NCBI GenBank assembly: GCA_002069765.1
Contig: MWBZ01000006.1
Span: 1 to 64,000 of the forward strand
Length of the DNA: 64,000 nucleotides
DNA from: a bacterium ADurb.Bin243
GTDB lineage: Bacteria; Muiribacteriota; UBA9980
Direction of reading: 5' to 3'
Below are positions 16,454 through 27,500 of this stretch, piece after piece. The number at the start of each line of letters is the position of its first letter. Positions within the stretch are counted from its first letter, which is position 1. The notes beneath the pieces were generated by a model. It was given only the letters and a program-made list of their open reading frames with translations. It did not search any database and was not told where the DNA came from. The position numbers and the translations under genes are program-made.

Positions 16454-16483
16454 ATTATAACATACCGGCTATACATTTTGCAA
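16454..16483 (-). promoter_or_regulatory. rpsT: Sigma-70-type promoter of rpsT
   Basis: Minus strand TTGCAA, 18-base spacer, TATAAT; start point about 35 bases before the rpsT ATG. Confidence 0.65.
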
Positions 16484-16519
16484 CTATTTTTTATAAATTT
16501 ATTAAATATAATTTTATAG

Positions 16520-16548
16520 TTGAATATAAAAGAAAAATATAGTATAAT
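16520..16548 (+). promoter_or_regulatory. Sigma-70-type promoter of the signalling operon
   Basis: TTGAAT, 17-base spacer, TATAAT, about 35 bases before the ATG at 16584. It faces away from the rpsT promoter. Confidence 0.7.
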
Positions 16549-16583
16549 CAGCTACAAAAAAACAGGTGGGTTGTGGCTAACTA

Positions 16584-18470
16584 ATGTCTGAATTCAATAA
16601 AATTTCTGAATTGATTCAGAAATTCGGCCTGATATCGGGTAAAAAGCAAATATTTAAAACGATACAATCGTTTCTGGGAGGCTTTGAAAAAGCTTCGCTC
16701 GCAGCCAGCGTTACGAGCGAACCTAACGGGCGCTTTCTGGTCGCGATAAATTCCCGCGGGCGCCTCACCGAAGACGTTTTCGTCAGCCTCACTCAGGCCC
16801 TCGAGCCTTTTATCTTAAAATATTTCGTGAACGACCGCTCGATAGTATCTGACAGCATAAGTATATCCGGGTTAATAGATTTCGAGCACTACGGATCCGG
16901 GCTCGAACAGGCCGCGGCTTATAACTCCAAAAAAAAGGCCGAACTTAAAGGCTCGCTTATTCTGCCGGTTTTCATAGAAAGCAAAGTATATTCTATTTTC
17001 GCTATATTCTCCGAAGACGAATTTTCTCTCACTCAGCAGGAACTGTTGTCATTCAACATACTCGCGCATATGACCGCGCTCGCGCTTAAAACGCTCGCCG
17101 TCAACCAGAAAATGCAGAAACTCATCGGCGATCTCAAGCTCGAAAAAAGCCAGGTCGTCGAAAAGGCTTGCAGAATAACTAAAATATTAGATTTAAGCCA
17201 TTCGCTCGTTTCAGTAGATTCTTACGAAAATCTACTCGGAGTGACTTTAAACGCATACTGCAGCGTATTTAACGTCGAACAGGCCATGATCCTCGGAATA
17301 AATCACCATAAAAAAGAGCTTTATGTCGAAACATGCCGCGGATTCAACGAAGATTTCGCCGCCAATTTCAAGCTCCCGTGCGGCTACGGCCTTATAGGCT
17401 CCGTCATAGAGAAAAACGAGCCCTACTTCCGTAAAAATTTATTCGATTCCGATGAAGAACTTGCGGTGATACCGTTTAACGGGGTTTCCGGAATCGTATG
17501 CGGCGCCATAGTTCTTTACGATAAATTCAACAGGCTTTCCTACGGCGACGACGAGTACGAGCTTATGTGGATGCTCGCCAACTTTTTCTCGCTTTCGCTA
17601 AATCTTATAAAAGTGCGCAGCGTTAACGAAACTTTTGAAAAAAAAGCCGAAGAAATTATACCGGCCGCTGATCCGGCTAATATAAAACCTTCCGATTTAA
17701 ATTTACATCCGTCAGACGGCGCAACCGAAAAAACTTCCGCACCCGCCGAATTTTTTAACGAATGCGCCGGAAGCATAAAAAAAATACTTTCGCCGTCCCT
17801 TAAAATCGAAACTCCGAAAATAACGCTTTCATGCGGATATATGCAGTCTGAAAGCCTGGGCTGCGACCTTATAGACGTCTTCAAGGCCGACAATAATTCT
17901 ATAATAGCTGCAGCAGCCGATGTCAGCGGCCGCGGAATAAACGCGGCGATGACCGCAGCCATGCTCCGGGCTCAGATAAGAGCGGTTTGCAGATACAACG
18001 GCGAGCTGCGCACGGTAATGTCGGAACTCAACAACCTCGTATGCGAAGATATCGATACGTATAATTTCATAACTCTTTTCTTGATGCAGATATCTCCTTC
18101 TGGCGGGCGCGCAGCGTTTTCAAACGCCGGGCATTGCCCCGTCATTCATTATATCAAAGACGGCGACAGCGCGGTAGTCCACGAATCCCGCAATTCGCCG
18201 CTCGGCGTAATGCGTAATTCCGATTTTAAAGAAGGCATCCTGCTTTTAAACAGCGGCGATATCCTTCTTATATACACCGACGGCCTCGTCGAAGCTAAAA
18301 ATTCCGCAGGCGAAGCTTTCGGCCGTGCCAGGCTGTGCGAGATAATAAAATCTTCGTCGCGCGGCGGCGCCGAAGAAATAAAAGAGGCCATAATCAGTCA
18401 ATTCACCTCTCATATGGCCGGTGAAGATTTAGAAGACGATATAGCGTTTATCGCGGTAAAGGTAGGTTAA
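16584..18470 (+). CDS. GAF-domain PP2C-type (SpoIIE/RsbU-like) serine phosphatase
   Basis: A 628-residue cytoplasmic protein. Two GAF-like regions (about 20-175 and 205-350) precede a PP2C/SpoIIE catalytic domain (about 430-625) with the metal-site motifs AAADVSGRGINAAM, FSNAGHCP and LLIYTDGLVEAKN. Such enzymes dephosphorylate anti-anti-sigma (STAS) proteins in partner-switching cascades; no STAS or anti-sigma gene is in the window, so its partner is elsewhere. It is the first gene of a three-gene operon, five bases before the diguanylate cyclase gene. The ribosome site (AGGTGGG) is unusually far from the ATG. Confidence 0.9.
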   Translation: MSEFNKISELIQKFGLISGKKQIFKTIQSFLGGFEKASLAASVTSEPNGRFLVAINSRGRLTEDVFVSLTQALEPFILKYFVNDRSIVSDSISISGLIDFEHYGSGLEQAAAYNSKKKAELKGSLILPVFIESKVYSIFAIFSEDEFSLTQQELLSFNILAHMTALALKTLAVNQKMQKLIGDLKLEKSQVVEKACRITKILDLSHSLVSVDSYENLLGVTLNAYCSVFNVEQAMILGINHHKKELYVETCRGFNEDFAANFKLPCGYGLIGSVIEKNEPYFRKNLFDSDEELAVIPFNGVSGIVCGAIVLYDKFNRLSYGDDEYELMWMLANFFSLSLNLIKVRSVNETFEKKAEEIIPAADPANIKPSDLNLHPSDGATEKTSAPAEFFNECAGSIKKILSPSLKIETPKITLSCGYMQSESLGCDLIDVFKADNNSIIAAAADVSGRGINAAMTAAMLRAQIRAVCRYNGELRTVMSELNNLVCEDIDTYNFITLFLMQISPSGGRAAFSNAGHCPVIHYIKDGDSAVVHESRNSPLGVMRNSDFKEGILLLNSGDILLIYTDGLVEAKNSAGEAFGRARLCEIIKSSSRGGAEEIKEAIISQFTSHMAGEDLEDDIAFIAVKVG

Positions 18471-18475
18471 TCATA

Positions 18476-19999
18476 ATGTCCGGTTTCGAAAAAATATTCA
18501 TTACTAACGAGCTGCTGAGCGCTCTGGCGGGTTCGCTGTCGCTTAACGAGGCGTTCAAAAAAATATTCATCATACTTGAAAATCATCTGAAAATCAAGGG
18601 CGCGTCGGTCGTCATATACAACCCTATCGATAAGGAATTCGATATCCAGCCAGGGTTTCAGTATAAACTCAGCAAATCCAGAATAGCGAAGCTTGTCGCC
18701 GAAAAAAAATTCGATCTCAAAACCGCCGGAATTTTCGATATTTCCCGGCATATAATCCCCGACGATCTAGACGGCGAAATGAGCTTCCTTTATTTTCCGC
18801 TTTTCGTCAATTCGCGCCTCAGCGCGATGCTTCTGCTTTATATTAAAAACAGCGACATCAGCGACACCAAAATCGACGCCAACCTCGTAGAAGCTATTTC
18901 CACGCCTATTTCCATAATATACGAGCGCGAGCTTTTGTTTAATGAAACCAAAGTGCAGAAAAACGGCTTCGAGTTTCTGCACAAGCTTTCAAATGCCGTT
19001 AATAAGACGCTCGACGTGGAAAGCATATTAAGGATATCGCTTAAAAGCATATGCCATAATTATGAAAATATCGTGGCCGTAATAGCGATTTCCCGTTCGC
19101 AGTTCAAAATAATCGCGGCCGGATCGCAAAAATGTTTCGATATAGAAAGTAATTTCCCCACTATACTCGAAGAATTAAAAGAAAACCTCAACGAAGATAT
19201 CTCGAATTTTACCATAATAAAAGAAATGCCAAAATTCAAGGACGAAGAATCGGAAAAAAAGCTTAAAATAAATATCGAATCATCCATGTGGCTCTCGCTT
19301 AACTACAATAACAATATCTACGGCTATCTGGGGCTTTTCTCTTCAGGCCGCGAGCTCGAAAAGCTCAGCGTAAGCGCCATCCGCTTTCTCACGCTGGCTT
19401 CCAACCATATAATTTCAGCCGTCGAAAACGCCAGATTATACAACGAAGTGGAAAGGCTCGCTTCTATAGATGGAATGACGGGCGTTTTTAACTACCGTTA
19501 TTTTTACTCGCATCTCACCACCGAAATTCAGCGCGCGAAACGTTATTCGCTGGCGCTTTCAATAATTATGCTCGATATAGATCATTTCAAATCGTTCAAC
19601 GACATTTACGGCCATCAGGCCGGCGACGACGTGCTAAGGGCCGTAGGCAGGATTTTGATGGACGAAGCCAGAAAAATCGATATAGTCGCGAGGTACGGCG
19701 GCGAAGAATTTATACTTGTGGCGCCTGAAACCGACCTTCCGGGCGCGCTCGGGCTCGCTGAACGAATACGGGAAAAAATAGAGAAAAATAATTTTAAGGT
19801 CAAATCTAAAAACGATACTTTAAGCTTAAAAGTTACGGTTTCGGTAGGCGTAAGCACGTTCGCCGAAAACATCCCGTGTGAGAACGATTCTCTTATAAAA
19901 GCCGCCGACGATTCCCTGTATCACGCCAAACACAGCGGCCGTAACAGAGTTTGCTACAACGAATCGGGAGACTTGAAACAGTTCAGGAGAAATCAATGA
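18476..19999 (+). CDS. GAF-GAF-GGDEF diguanylate cyclase
   Basis: A 507-residue soluble protein. Two GAF-like sensor regions (about 1-150 and 165-325) are followed by a GGDEF domain. The active-site loop is GGEEF at about 408-412, a catalytically competent form. An RxxD product-inhibition site (RKID, about 399-402) lies exactly five residues before it. The enzyme should make c-di-GMP from two GTP and be subject to feedback. Its stop overlaps the ATG of the next gene by four bases, coupling it to an HD-GYP protein that should break the same messenger down. Confidence 0.94.
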   Translation: MSGFEKIFITNELLSALAGSLSLNEAFKKIFIILENHLKIKGASVVIYNPIDKEFDIQPGFQYKLSKSRIAKLVAEKKFDLKTAGIFDISRHIIPDDLDGEMSFLYFPLFVNSRLSAMLLLYIKNSDISDTKIDANLVEAISTPISIIYERELLFNETKVQKNGFEFLHKLSNAVNKTLDVESILRISLKSICHNYENIVAVIAISRSQFKIIAAGSQKCFDIESNFPTILEELKENLNEDISNFTIIKEMPKFKDEESEKKLKINIESSMWLSLNYNNNIYGYLGLFSSGRELEKLSVSAIRFLTLASNHIISAVENARLYNEVERLASIDGMTGVFNYRYFYSHLTTEIQRAKRYSLALSIIMLDIDHFKSFNDIYGHQAGDDVLRAVGRILMDEARKIDIVARYGGEEFILVAPETDLPGALGLAERIREKIEKNNFKVKSKNDTLSLKVTVSVGVSTFAENIPCENDSLIKAADDSLYHAKHSGRNRVCYNESGDLKQFRRNQ

Positions 20000-22920
20000 A
20001 AGACAATTTTAAAAAAACTTTAGAAATTCTCCATGAAAACGAACAGCTGAAAAAAGAGGTTGAAACCTTAAGGGCCGCGCTTTCCGACCGTGAGCTCGAT
20101 CTCGGCCGCAATAAAAAGGGCAAGATGCTGCTTTCGCTTTTAAATCATGAACTCGAAGACAAAATAACCAACATCAACCTTGTAAACGACGTTATAGCCA
20201 ATATTAAAACCGTCGAAGATCCCGGCATCATCTGGCGTGAAATGTATAAAATCATTCAGAAGACAATAGATTACGATTACGCCGCGCTGTTTCTGACGCA
20301 TAAAAATTCGGTCTTTTTTCATTCCAAGCGCCGCGTCGAAAATTATTTCCTGAATAATATGCTCGATATGATCCGCGAAAGATACGCCGGCATAGATCCC
20401 GAATTCGATCTAACTCATAAATTGAAAGTGGTTAATTCGGCGGAGCTTCAAAACGCCGTGCTGCCCGCGTCAAAGATAGATTTTGTCACGGAACTGATTT
20501 CGACTCCGCTTACGATTAAAAATCACAACATTGGCCTGGTTTACCTTTTTTCGCACAAAGTGCGCAAACTCCAGCCGGAACAGATCACAAACTTTTCGGT
20601 TATCGTTAATAACGTCGTGGCTTTTATTTATAACGCCATATTATATGAAAATATTCTAACGGCGCAGACTTCTCTTGCCAGAAACGTCCAGTCGCTTAAA
20701 AGCCTGCTGGACGTTACGCGCGCGATGAGTTCGGGCCAGATGAGCTATGAAAAACTTATCGAATATATACTCGATATGGCCATCCACGAAGTAGGCGGCG
20801 ACGGCGGCGCGCTTTTGCTTCTCGATAAAAAGAGCGACGAACTTTATATCGAGGCCGCCCGTAATCTGCCGGAAGAGATAGATCCAAAAAAAATGCGCAT
20901 AAAACGCGGCAAAGGGACAGCCGGTTCGGCCGCGAACGAATGTTCGCCTATCATATCCATACATGAATCTTATAAAAATACGATAACTCAGACCGAATAC
21001 GCTAATTATACGGTGAAATTCTTCCCGCCTTTCGGCGATTATTCCGAACGCGCCAATGTCCGCTCAGGCATATCGGTTCCGCTCGTTTCCGCAAACGAGC
21101 CGGTCGGCGTCATTAACGTCACATCGTCCGCTAAAGTTTTCGACGAGGCAGATCTGGAAACGCTTATGTTATTCGGAAGCCAGGCGGCCAACGCCATAAC
21201 GGTTTCACAGCTTAACGTCGTAGAAAAGCAGCGTATAAACGAACTTTTAAAATTGAACGAGATAGGCAAGGCGCTCAATTCAACGCTCAAGCATACCGAA
21301 ATATTCAGGCTCGTAATGGACGCGCTTTCCGACCTTATGAACTTTTCAGTCGGCGCGTTTTTTATCGAAGAAGATATAAACAACTTCAAACTCAATATAA
21401 TATCGAGCGAAAACCTTAGCAATTCAACTATAGACAGCGTCTGCGACATAGTGATAAATTCTTACAGCGATATGACCAAGAAAAACGTCGCGCGCGACCA
21501 CATTTCAATAGATTATGAAGTCAGCGAAGGATACGAAGATATCGAAGTTAAATCGCACCAGATAAAGTCTTACCTCGTTCTTCCGCTATTCATCAAGGGC
21601 CAGATAAAAGGCCTTCTGAACGTCAGCTCTACTACGGAAACGGGCTTCAGCGAAGATAATATGCGCACGCTATCCACTTTCGCCTCGCAGGTGGCTATCG
21701 CCATCGAGAATTCCCGCTCGTACGAGCTCATGGAGCGTAAAGTCAAAGAAATGTCGATGCTGTTCGAAGTTTCGCGCACGCTGACTTCCACTCTCGATCT
21801 TGACAAAGTCCTCGAGCTTATAGTCTCGATCTCGGCGCAGCTGATAGACGCTAAAGTCGCATTCCTGAGACTTCTCGACGAAGACACCAACGACCTTGTT
21901 ATAAAAGCCTCATACGGCGTTACGGACCACTATTTTAAGACGCAGAGAATAAAGATAAACGAAGGAATTTCCGGCCAGGCTATCGCTAAACGCGAGCCTG
22001 TAACCGTTTTTAATATAGCCGAAAACAACGACGTTAAAGACAAAAATTATATAAAATCCCTGGGGCTGGTTTCGATAGTGGCCGTCCCGTTAATTATTAA
22101 AGGACGCGGGCGCGGGGTAATTCTTTGCTTTTTCAATAAATACCATTATTTTTCGCAATCTGAAATAACCCTTCTTCAGACGCTTGCGTCCCACGCGTCC
22201 ATAGCCATAGAAAACGCCCGCCTGTACGGCGATATGCAGAAAAACTATACCAGCACGATAACGGCGCTTTCCGCCGCCATAGACGCCAAAGACCATTACA
22301 CGCACGGCCATTCCAAAAACGTTATGGAATATTCGGTCGCCATTGCCAAGGAATTGAGGCTGTCTAAAGAAGAAATCGAAACCATCAGGTTCGCCGGCCT
22401 TCTGCACGATATCGGCAAAATAGGCATACCCGAAGTTATTCTGCAGAAAAAAGGCTCGCTCACCAACGACGAGTTCGACATGATATCGAGCCATCCCAAG
22501 CTCGGCCTTACCATCATGAATCAGGTGGACTTTCTCAAGAAGATAGCGCCTCTAACGTATCATCACCATGAAAAATACGACGGCACCGGTTATCCTGACG
22601 CCCTTAAAGGCGAAGAAATCCCGCTTGGCGCAAGGATTATAACGCTATCCGACAGCTTCGACGTTATGACGACCGCCCGCGTTTATAAAACGGCGCTTTC
22701 ATTCGAAGAGGCGCTTCGCGAAGTGGACAAATGCTCGGGCAAGCAGTTCGATCCAAAAGTGGTCGAAGCGTTTAAAAGGGTGGTCAGCAAGATAAGGCCT
22801 AAAATTAATTCGGAAACTTCCAGCATAGCCAATTTAATCGCGTTATCCAACATGAATAACGCCAGCGAAGACATCGAAGATTATTTCAATGAAGACGCTT
22901 CGCTTTCGGCGGGAACATAA
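19996..22920 (+). CDS. Multi-GAF HD-GYP phosphodiesterase
   Basis: 974 residues from the ATG at 19996, which follows CAGGAGAAATCA and overlaps the previous stop (ATGA). A short coiled coil at the N-terminus is followed by about four GAF or GAF-like domains (to about 745) and a C-terminal HD-GYP domain with HDIGKIGIP and the HHHEKYDGTGYP loop. The catalytic residues are intact, so it should hydrolyse c-di-GMP. Pairing with a cyclase in one operon suggests that the many GAF domains set the balance between synthesis and breakdown. Ligands are not readable. Confidence 0.93.
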   Translation: MKDNFKKTLEILHENEQLKKEVETLRAALSDRELDLGRNKKGKMLLSLLNHELEDKITNINLVNDVIANIKTVEDPGIIWREMYKIIQKTIDYDYAALFLTHKNSVFFHSKRRVENYFLNNMLDMIRERYAGIDPEFDLTHKLKVVNSAELQNAVLPASKIDFVTELISTPLTIKNHNIGLVYLFSHKVRKLQPEQITNFSVIVNNVVAFIYNAILYENILTAQTSLARNVQSLKSLLDVTRAMSSGQMSYEKLIEYILDMAIHEVGGDGGALLLLDKKSDELYIEAARNLPEEIDPKKMRIKRGKGTAGSAANECSPIISIHESYKNTITQTEYANYTVKFFPPFGDYSERANVRSGISVPLVSANEPVGVINVTSSAKVFDEADLETLMLFGSQAANAITVSQLNVVEKQRINELLKLNEIGKALNSTLKHTEIFRLVMDALSDLMNFSVGAFFIEEDINNFKLNIISSENLSNSTIDSVCDIVINSYSDMTKKNVARDHISIDYEVSEGYEDIEVKSHQIKSYLVLPLFIKGQIKGLLNVSSTTETGFSEDNMRTLSTFASQVAIAIENSRSYELMERKVKEMSMLFEVSRTLTSTLDLDKVLELIVSISAQLIDAKVAFLRLLDEDTNDLVIKASYGVTDHYFKTQRIKINEGISGQAIAKREPVTVFNIAENNDVKDKNYIKSLGLVSIVAVPLIIKGRGRGVILCFFNKYHYFSQSEITLLQTLASHASIAIENARLYGDMQKNYTSTITALSAAIDAKDHYTHGHSKNVMEYSVAIAKELRLSKEEIETIRFAGLLHDIGKIGIPEVILQKKGSLTNDEFDMISSHPKLGLTIMNQVDFLKKIAPLTYHHHEKYDGTGYPDALKGEEIPLGARIITLSDSFDVMTTARVYKTALSFEEALREVDKCSGKQFDPKVVEAFKRVVSKIRPKINSETSSIANLIALSNMNNASEDIEDYFNEDASLSAGT

Positions 22921-22929
22921 AAATATAAT

Positions 22930-22963
22930 AAAAAAGAAGCGTCAAAATAAACGCTTCTTTTTT
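22930..22963. terminator. Bidirectional intrinsic terminator
   Basis: Arms AAAAAAGAAGCGT / ACGCTTCTTTTTT around an 8-base loop, between the convergent HD-GYP and gpmI genes; a T-run follows on both strands. Confidence 0.9.
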
Positions 22964-22990
22964 GTTAATTAATCGTAACAAAGCCGTGAA

Positions 22991-24553
22991 TTAAGAAATC
23001 AAGCTTTCGCCTTCCATTTCGGCAGGTTTTTCAATATTCATTAATTTTAATATCGTCGGGGCGATGTCGCATAGCTTTCCGCCCTGGCGGAGCTTTATGT
23101 TTTTATTTTCTGCGTCGAATACTATGAAAGGCACTTCGAATGTGGTATGCTCCGTGAACGGCTGCCTGGTTTCGTAATCTATCATTTTTTCGCTGTTGCC
23201 GTGATCGGCCGTGACCAATACCACTCCGCCCGAAACTTTCTGGAAGCGTTCTATAACGCGCGGCAGGCATTTATCGATAGTTTCCACCGCTTTTTCTGCC
23301 GCGGCAAGGATTCCAGTATGGCCGACCATATCGCAGTTGGCGTAATTCAACACTATGAGGTCGAATTTATTTTCGTCGATCTTTTTAAGAAGCTCTTCGG
23401 TCACTTCATATGCGCTCATCTCAGGCTTGAGATCGTATGTGGCTACTTTTGGAGACTGCACCAGCACGCGTTCTTCGCCGTTAAAGACCTTCTCCTCGCC
23501 GCCGTTGAAAAAGTAGGTGACGTGGGCGTATTTTTCGGTTTCGGCTATCCTGAGCTGCTTAAAGCCCCGGCCGGAGACTATTTCGCCGAGGATATTTTTC
23601 AGCGCGCGCGGCCTGTAAGCCACCGGGAAACTATACTTTTCATCGTACTGGGTCATAGTGACGTAAAAGAGATTTTTAACCACGGTTTTTCTCTGGAATT
23701 CGCCGAAGCCGTCCGCGGGTTTGGTTAACGCCAGCGTCATCTGGCGGGTGCGGTCGGCCCTGAAATTAAAAAAGAAGACCGAGTCGCCGTCTTTTATCTT
23801 TGCCACGGGATTTCCGGCGCCGTCAACTATAACTTTAGGCTTTATGAATTCGTCGGTTTCGTTTTTATCGTAGCATGCCTGGATGGCCGCCTGAATATCG
23901 CTATCTTTTACTGTTTCGCCGGCGCCTTCTACGAGCGCATTATACGCGAGTTCGATTCTGTCCCAGCGTTTGTCGCGGTCCATAGCGTAGTAACGGCCGG
24001 TTATGGTGGCTATTCTGCCGGCGCCGTTTGCCGCCATAAAATCCTGCGTTTGCTTGAGATAGCCTTTTCCTTCGGTGGGCGAAGTGTCGCGGCCGTCCAT
24101 AAATGCGTGCAGGAATACGTTTTTCAGGTTTTTACGCGCGCAGAGGCGAAGAATGGCGAACAGATGCTCGATGTGCGAGTGTACGCCGCCGTCGGACAGT
24201 AATCCCATTAAGTGAAGGCCGCCGCCGCTTTTAACGGCATTGTCTATGGCCGAATTCAGGGCAGGATTATCATAGAAATCTCCGTCGCTGATGCTTTTAT
24301 TTATAAGCGTGAAGTCCTGATATACCACGCGGCCGGCGCCTATGTTCATGTGCCCGACCTCGGAATTGCCCATCTGCCCATCGGGAAGGCCGACAGCCAT
24401 TCCGGAAGTTTTTATGAGAGTAAAAGGATATTCTTTTTTATCGTATATTTTAGAAATGAATTCGGTTTTAGCCGACCTTACCGCGTTGAAATCGCTCGAA
24501 TCGGAATATCCGAAACCGTCCAGTATGGCGAGGAGTACTTTTCTGCCGCTCAT
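22991..24553 (-). CDS. gpmI: 2,3-bisphosphoglycerate-independent phosphoglycerate mutase
   Basis: 520 residues from the ATG at 24553, preceded by AAAGGTGATGCATCG; an ATG six codons upstream lies inside that site and is less likely. The two-manganese alkaline-phosphatase-type domain is clear: AILDGFG at the start, the catalytic serine in GNSEVGHMNIGAGR, the DGRDTSP loop of the transferase domain, and late metal ligands NYANCDMVGHTG and TADHGNSEKM. It interconverts 3- and 2-phosphoglycerate in glycolysis. Length is normal. It is the last gene of the HIT-TamB-gpmI operon, 32 bases after the TamB-like gene. Confidence 0.97.
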   Translation of the reverse strand: MSGRKVLLAILDGFGYSDSSDFNAVRSAKTEFISKIYDKKEYPFTLIKTSGMAVGLPDGQMGNSEVGHMNIGAGRVVYQDFTLINKSISDGDFYDNPALNSAIDNAVKSGGGLHLMGLLSDGGVHSHIEHLFAILRLCARKNLKNVFLHAFMDGRDTSPTEGKGYLKQTQDFMAANGAGRIATITGRYYAMDRDKRWDRIELAYNALVEGAGETVKDSDIQAAIQACYDKNETDEFIKPKVIVDGAGNPVAKIKDGDSVFFFNFRADRTRQMTLALTKPADGFGEFQRKTVVKNLFYVTMTQYDEKYSFPVAYRPRALKNILGEIVSGRGFKQLRIAETEKYAHVTYFFNGGEEKVFNGEERVLVQSPKVATYDLKPEMSAYEVTEELLKKIDENKFDLIVLNYANCDMVGHTGILAAAEKAVETIDKCLPRVIERFQKVSGGVVLVTADHGNSEKMIDYETRQPFTEHTTFEVPFIVFDAENKNIKLRQGGKLCDIAPTILKLMNIEKPAEMEGESLIS

Positions 24554-24585
24554 CGATGCATCACCTTTCATATTGTATTAATTTA

Positions 24586-27500
24586 TTAAAAATTTCTTTT
24601 GACTTTAACGCCGACCGAAGAACCGTCGCTGTTGCTTTCTTTGATGTCCAGATCGGTGTTTTTGTTCAGCTTGTAGTTGAATTTATAGCTTTTGACTTTA
24701 TCGTCGTTATTTTCTTCCTTGGTTTCGGTATAGTTTACGAAAAGCTTGTCGTTGACGTATTTGCCGACGGTGACGCTGTTGTCGATGCGGCGGCCTTTTT
24801 CGTCGGTGCCGCTGGTTTTGACCGACAGTTCGTCCAGGTCGAGCCCTTTTTTAAGGGATTTTTTCAGGCCGCCGAGAACTTTTTCTTTTTGATAGTCGGC
24901 GTACATTTTAGCAGACATGGAAGCCGCTTCTTTTGAGTTGAGATCGTTTTGAGCGCGCCCGGTCGTAAGAAGCGCGGTTATTTCAGGCTGGGTGAGGGCC
25001 GGCTGGCTCGAAAGCTGAAAATTCGGTTTTGAAGTGCTTCCCGATATCTGGAGAAGTATTTTAAAAATATCTATATTGGTGTGGGCGTCAATATTAAAAA
25101 GCGGATCGAATGCCGGATTATCGTTGAACTGCAGTTTGCCGTTGTCGATCTGAAACTCATGGCCGTTGAAATTTACGACGCCGCGCACGGTGGCGATATC
25201 GCCGGTATACGCGAGATTTTCCTTCACCGTTTTGATATTGAATTTTCCTTTGAGCTCCGCGTTTATAAAGTTATTTGTCAGCCAGACGTTTTTATCCGCG
25301 AAAATAATTATGTCGAGTTCTACGGGGCCGACTTTAACCGGTTCTTTTTTAGTTTTGAACATTTCCTGGGTCAGCTCGATCTTGGCTTTAGTGACCCTGC
25401 ATGAACCGTAAAGGCGCGGTTTCGTGATTTCGCCCTTGAGTCCAAGCCTGGAACTGCCTTCTACCAAAGCTTTTTGATTGCCGATATCCAGTTTCATATT
25501 CTTGCATTCGAATATTAAATCTAAAAAGAGCGGAGATTCTTTATAGTTGATAATGGCTTTGCCGCCGATTTCCCAGTCGGTGCCGCCGAATTTGAACGAT
25601 CCTTTTTTTACCGCGATGTCGTAATTTTTAGATTCGAGTTGAATATTAAAGTCTGAGACCGGTTCGCTGAAGCCTTTAAATTTAACGCTTTTAGCGTTAA
25701 GGCCGACGGCCCCGTCGAATTTCACGTCGCTGAGAGCGCCGTTGAGCTTGCCTTCTATATCGCACTTGCCGCTGATATCGTCTATATATTCTCCGGCGTA
25801 AAGTTTTAACATTTTAAGGTCCGTGTCATCGAGCTTTAATTTAAGCGCTACCTCGCCCGAGCCGGCGTAATCGACGAAGCCGTCTATTTTAACCGAATGG
25901 CCGTTTACCGCGATGTTAAAGCTATCGAAATCCAGGCGGGTTTTATGGTTTTTTATTTTAACGCCGGATATGTTGTTGATTTTTATTTTATCGTAAGCGA
26001 AAGCGATCTTTTTAAGTTCGGTCGTAGTGGTGACTTTATCCAGTTCATAAAGATTTCCTGAAGCGCTTATTTTGCCGGACGCCGTACCCGTAAGCTTAGC
26101 GAAGCTTTCGCCGGCCACGAAGTTTTTAATCTGGCCGACCGATACTTCATAAAGCGAAGCGTCCAGATTAAAATTGCTGTTTTTATCGATAGTTCCGTTT
26201 TTTATAGTTATGCAGTCGTCGATCGCGATGTCGTTTATCGAATACGTATCGCCGGACTTTCCTATCCGGCCGGATAATTTTGCAAAGTTTACAGGCTTGC
26301 CGTTAAATTTGAGCTGGCGTATATTGGCGTTGAAATCTATTTTATATTTTTTCATTCCGCCTTCGCATGAAACGTTTACCGCATACATTCCGCTGAGGTT
26401 TTTAATTTTTTCGTTATGCGCGAGATCTACTAAAAAGTCTTTAGATTTAAAGGAATACTCGCCGCTTGAAACGTCGTATGAACCTCTGGCTGTATTTTCG
26501 CGGCCGGCAAGAGGCGAGGCGAATCGGATCGCCGCAAACGACAATACCGGCGGCTTATATTCATAATCGAAGCTTTCTAACGCCACTCCGTCTGCCAGCT
26601 GGTATCCTGAAAGTTCTCCGGCCCCCTTTATAAGCGATTTGCCGGAATCCTTAAAATCGAGTTTAAAATCTGAATCGATTTTCTTGATTGCGAGCCTGCG
26701 GTCTATGGCGATTTCGAAATGCCTCAATAGCTCGTCGACATCGTCAATAGAAATGTTTTTTGCCTCGGCGTTGCCGGACATTTTGTCGGCCTGCGTGTCA
26801 TAGCTGAATGACGCGGCCATGGAGCCGTTTTTTATGGAGCCTTTAAATCTATCGAGTTTGAAAAGGTTTTTTGCCGGTTCGATAATTATTTCGCCGGATA
26901 CGTCGGTAAGGTTGGTTAATATTTTGCGCTTGAAATTTAATACGCTGAGTTTCGGAGCGGCTGAAACTATTGAATAACGGCCGTTACCATAATCGCCGTT
27001 AAGCCTAACGTCCGCGTTAAGAGCGACTTCGAGCGTTTCGAATTTTTTAACGGCGACAGGCGCCATAAATTCGGGAGATTTAAAAGTCATATCGATTTTC
27101 CGGCCGGCAAGATCCACTTCGCCGCTGACGTCGATGTGCGAGTTATATGCGCGCGCTGAAAAATCATTAAAAGAAATAGTTGATCTGGCGGGGTTAAAGT
27201 TAATGGCGCCGCCGGCCGCATTAAAAACCAATTCGCCGTAAAAAGGAATTTTAAGCCTTACATTTCCGCCTGAAACCTTGATATTAGCCTGTCCCGATAA
27301 ATATTCGGATATTTTTTTGCCGAGCATCGAGATGTAAAGCGTGAAATCGTAGTCGCAGGAAAATTTGGCGTTGAATATCAGGGGCGAATTTTTAAATATC
27401 GAGTTTGAAATCGTGCTTTCGTTGATTTTAAGCCGGCCGTCGAGGACCATGTTATTTACATTAAGCGCGCCTTCGTAGCTGACGTTTTCGAGCTTTACCA

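Noticed and set aside
23147-23728. 193-codon open frame antisense to gpmI
   Set aside because: It is a mirror of a well-conserved enzyme gene, with no ribosome site or domain.
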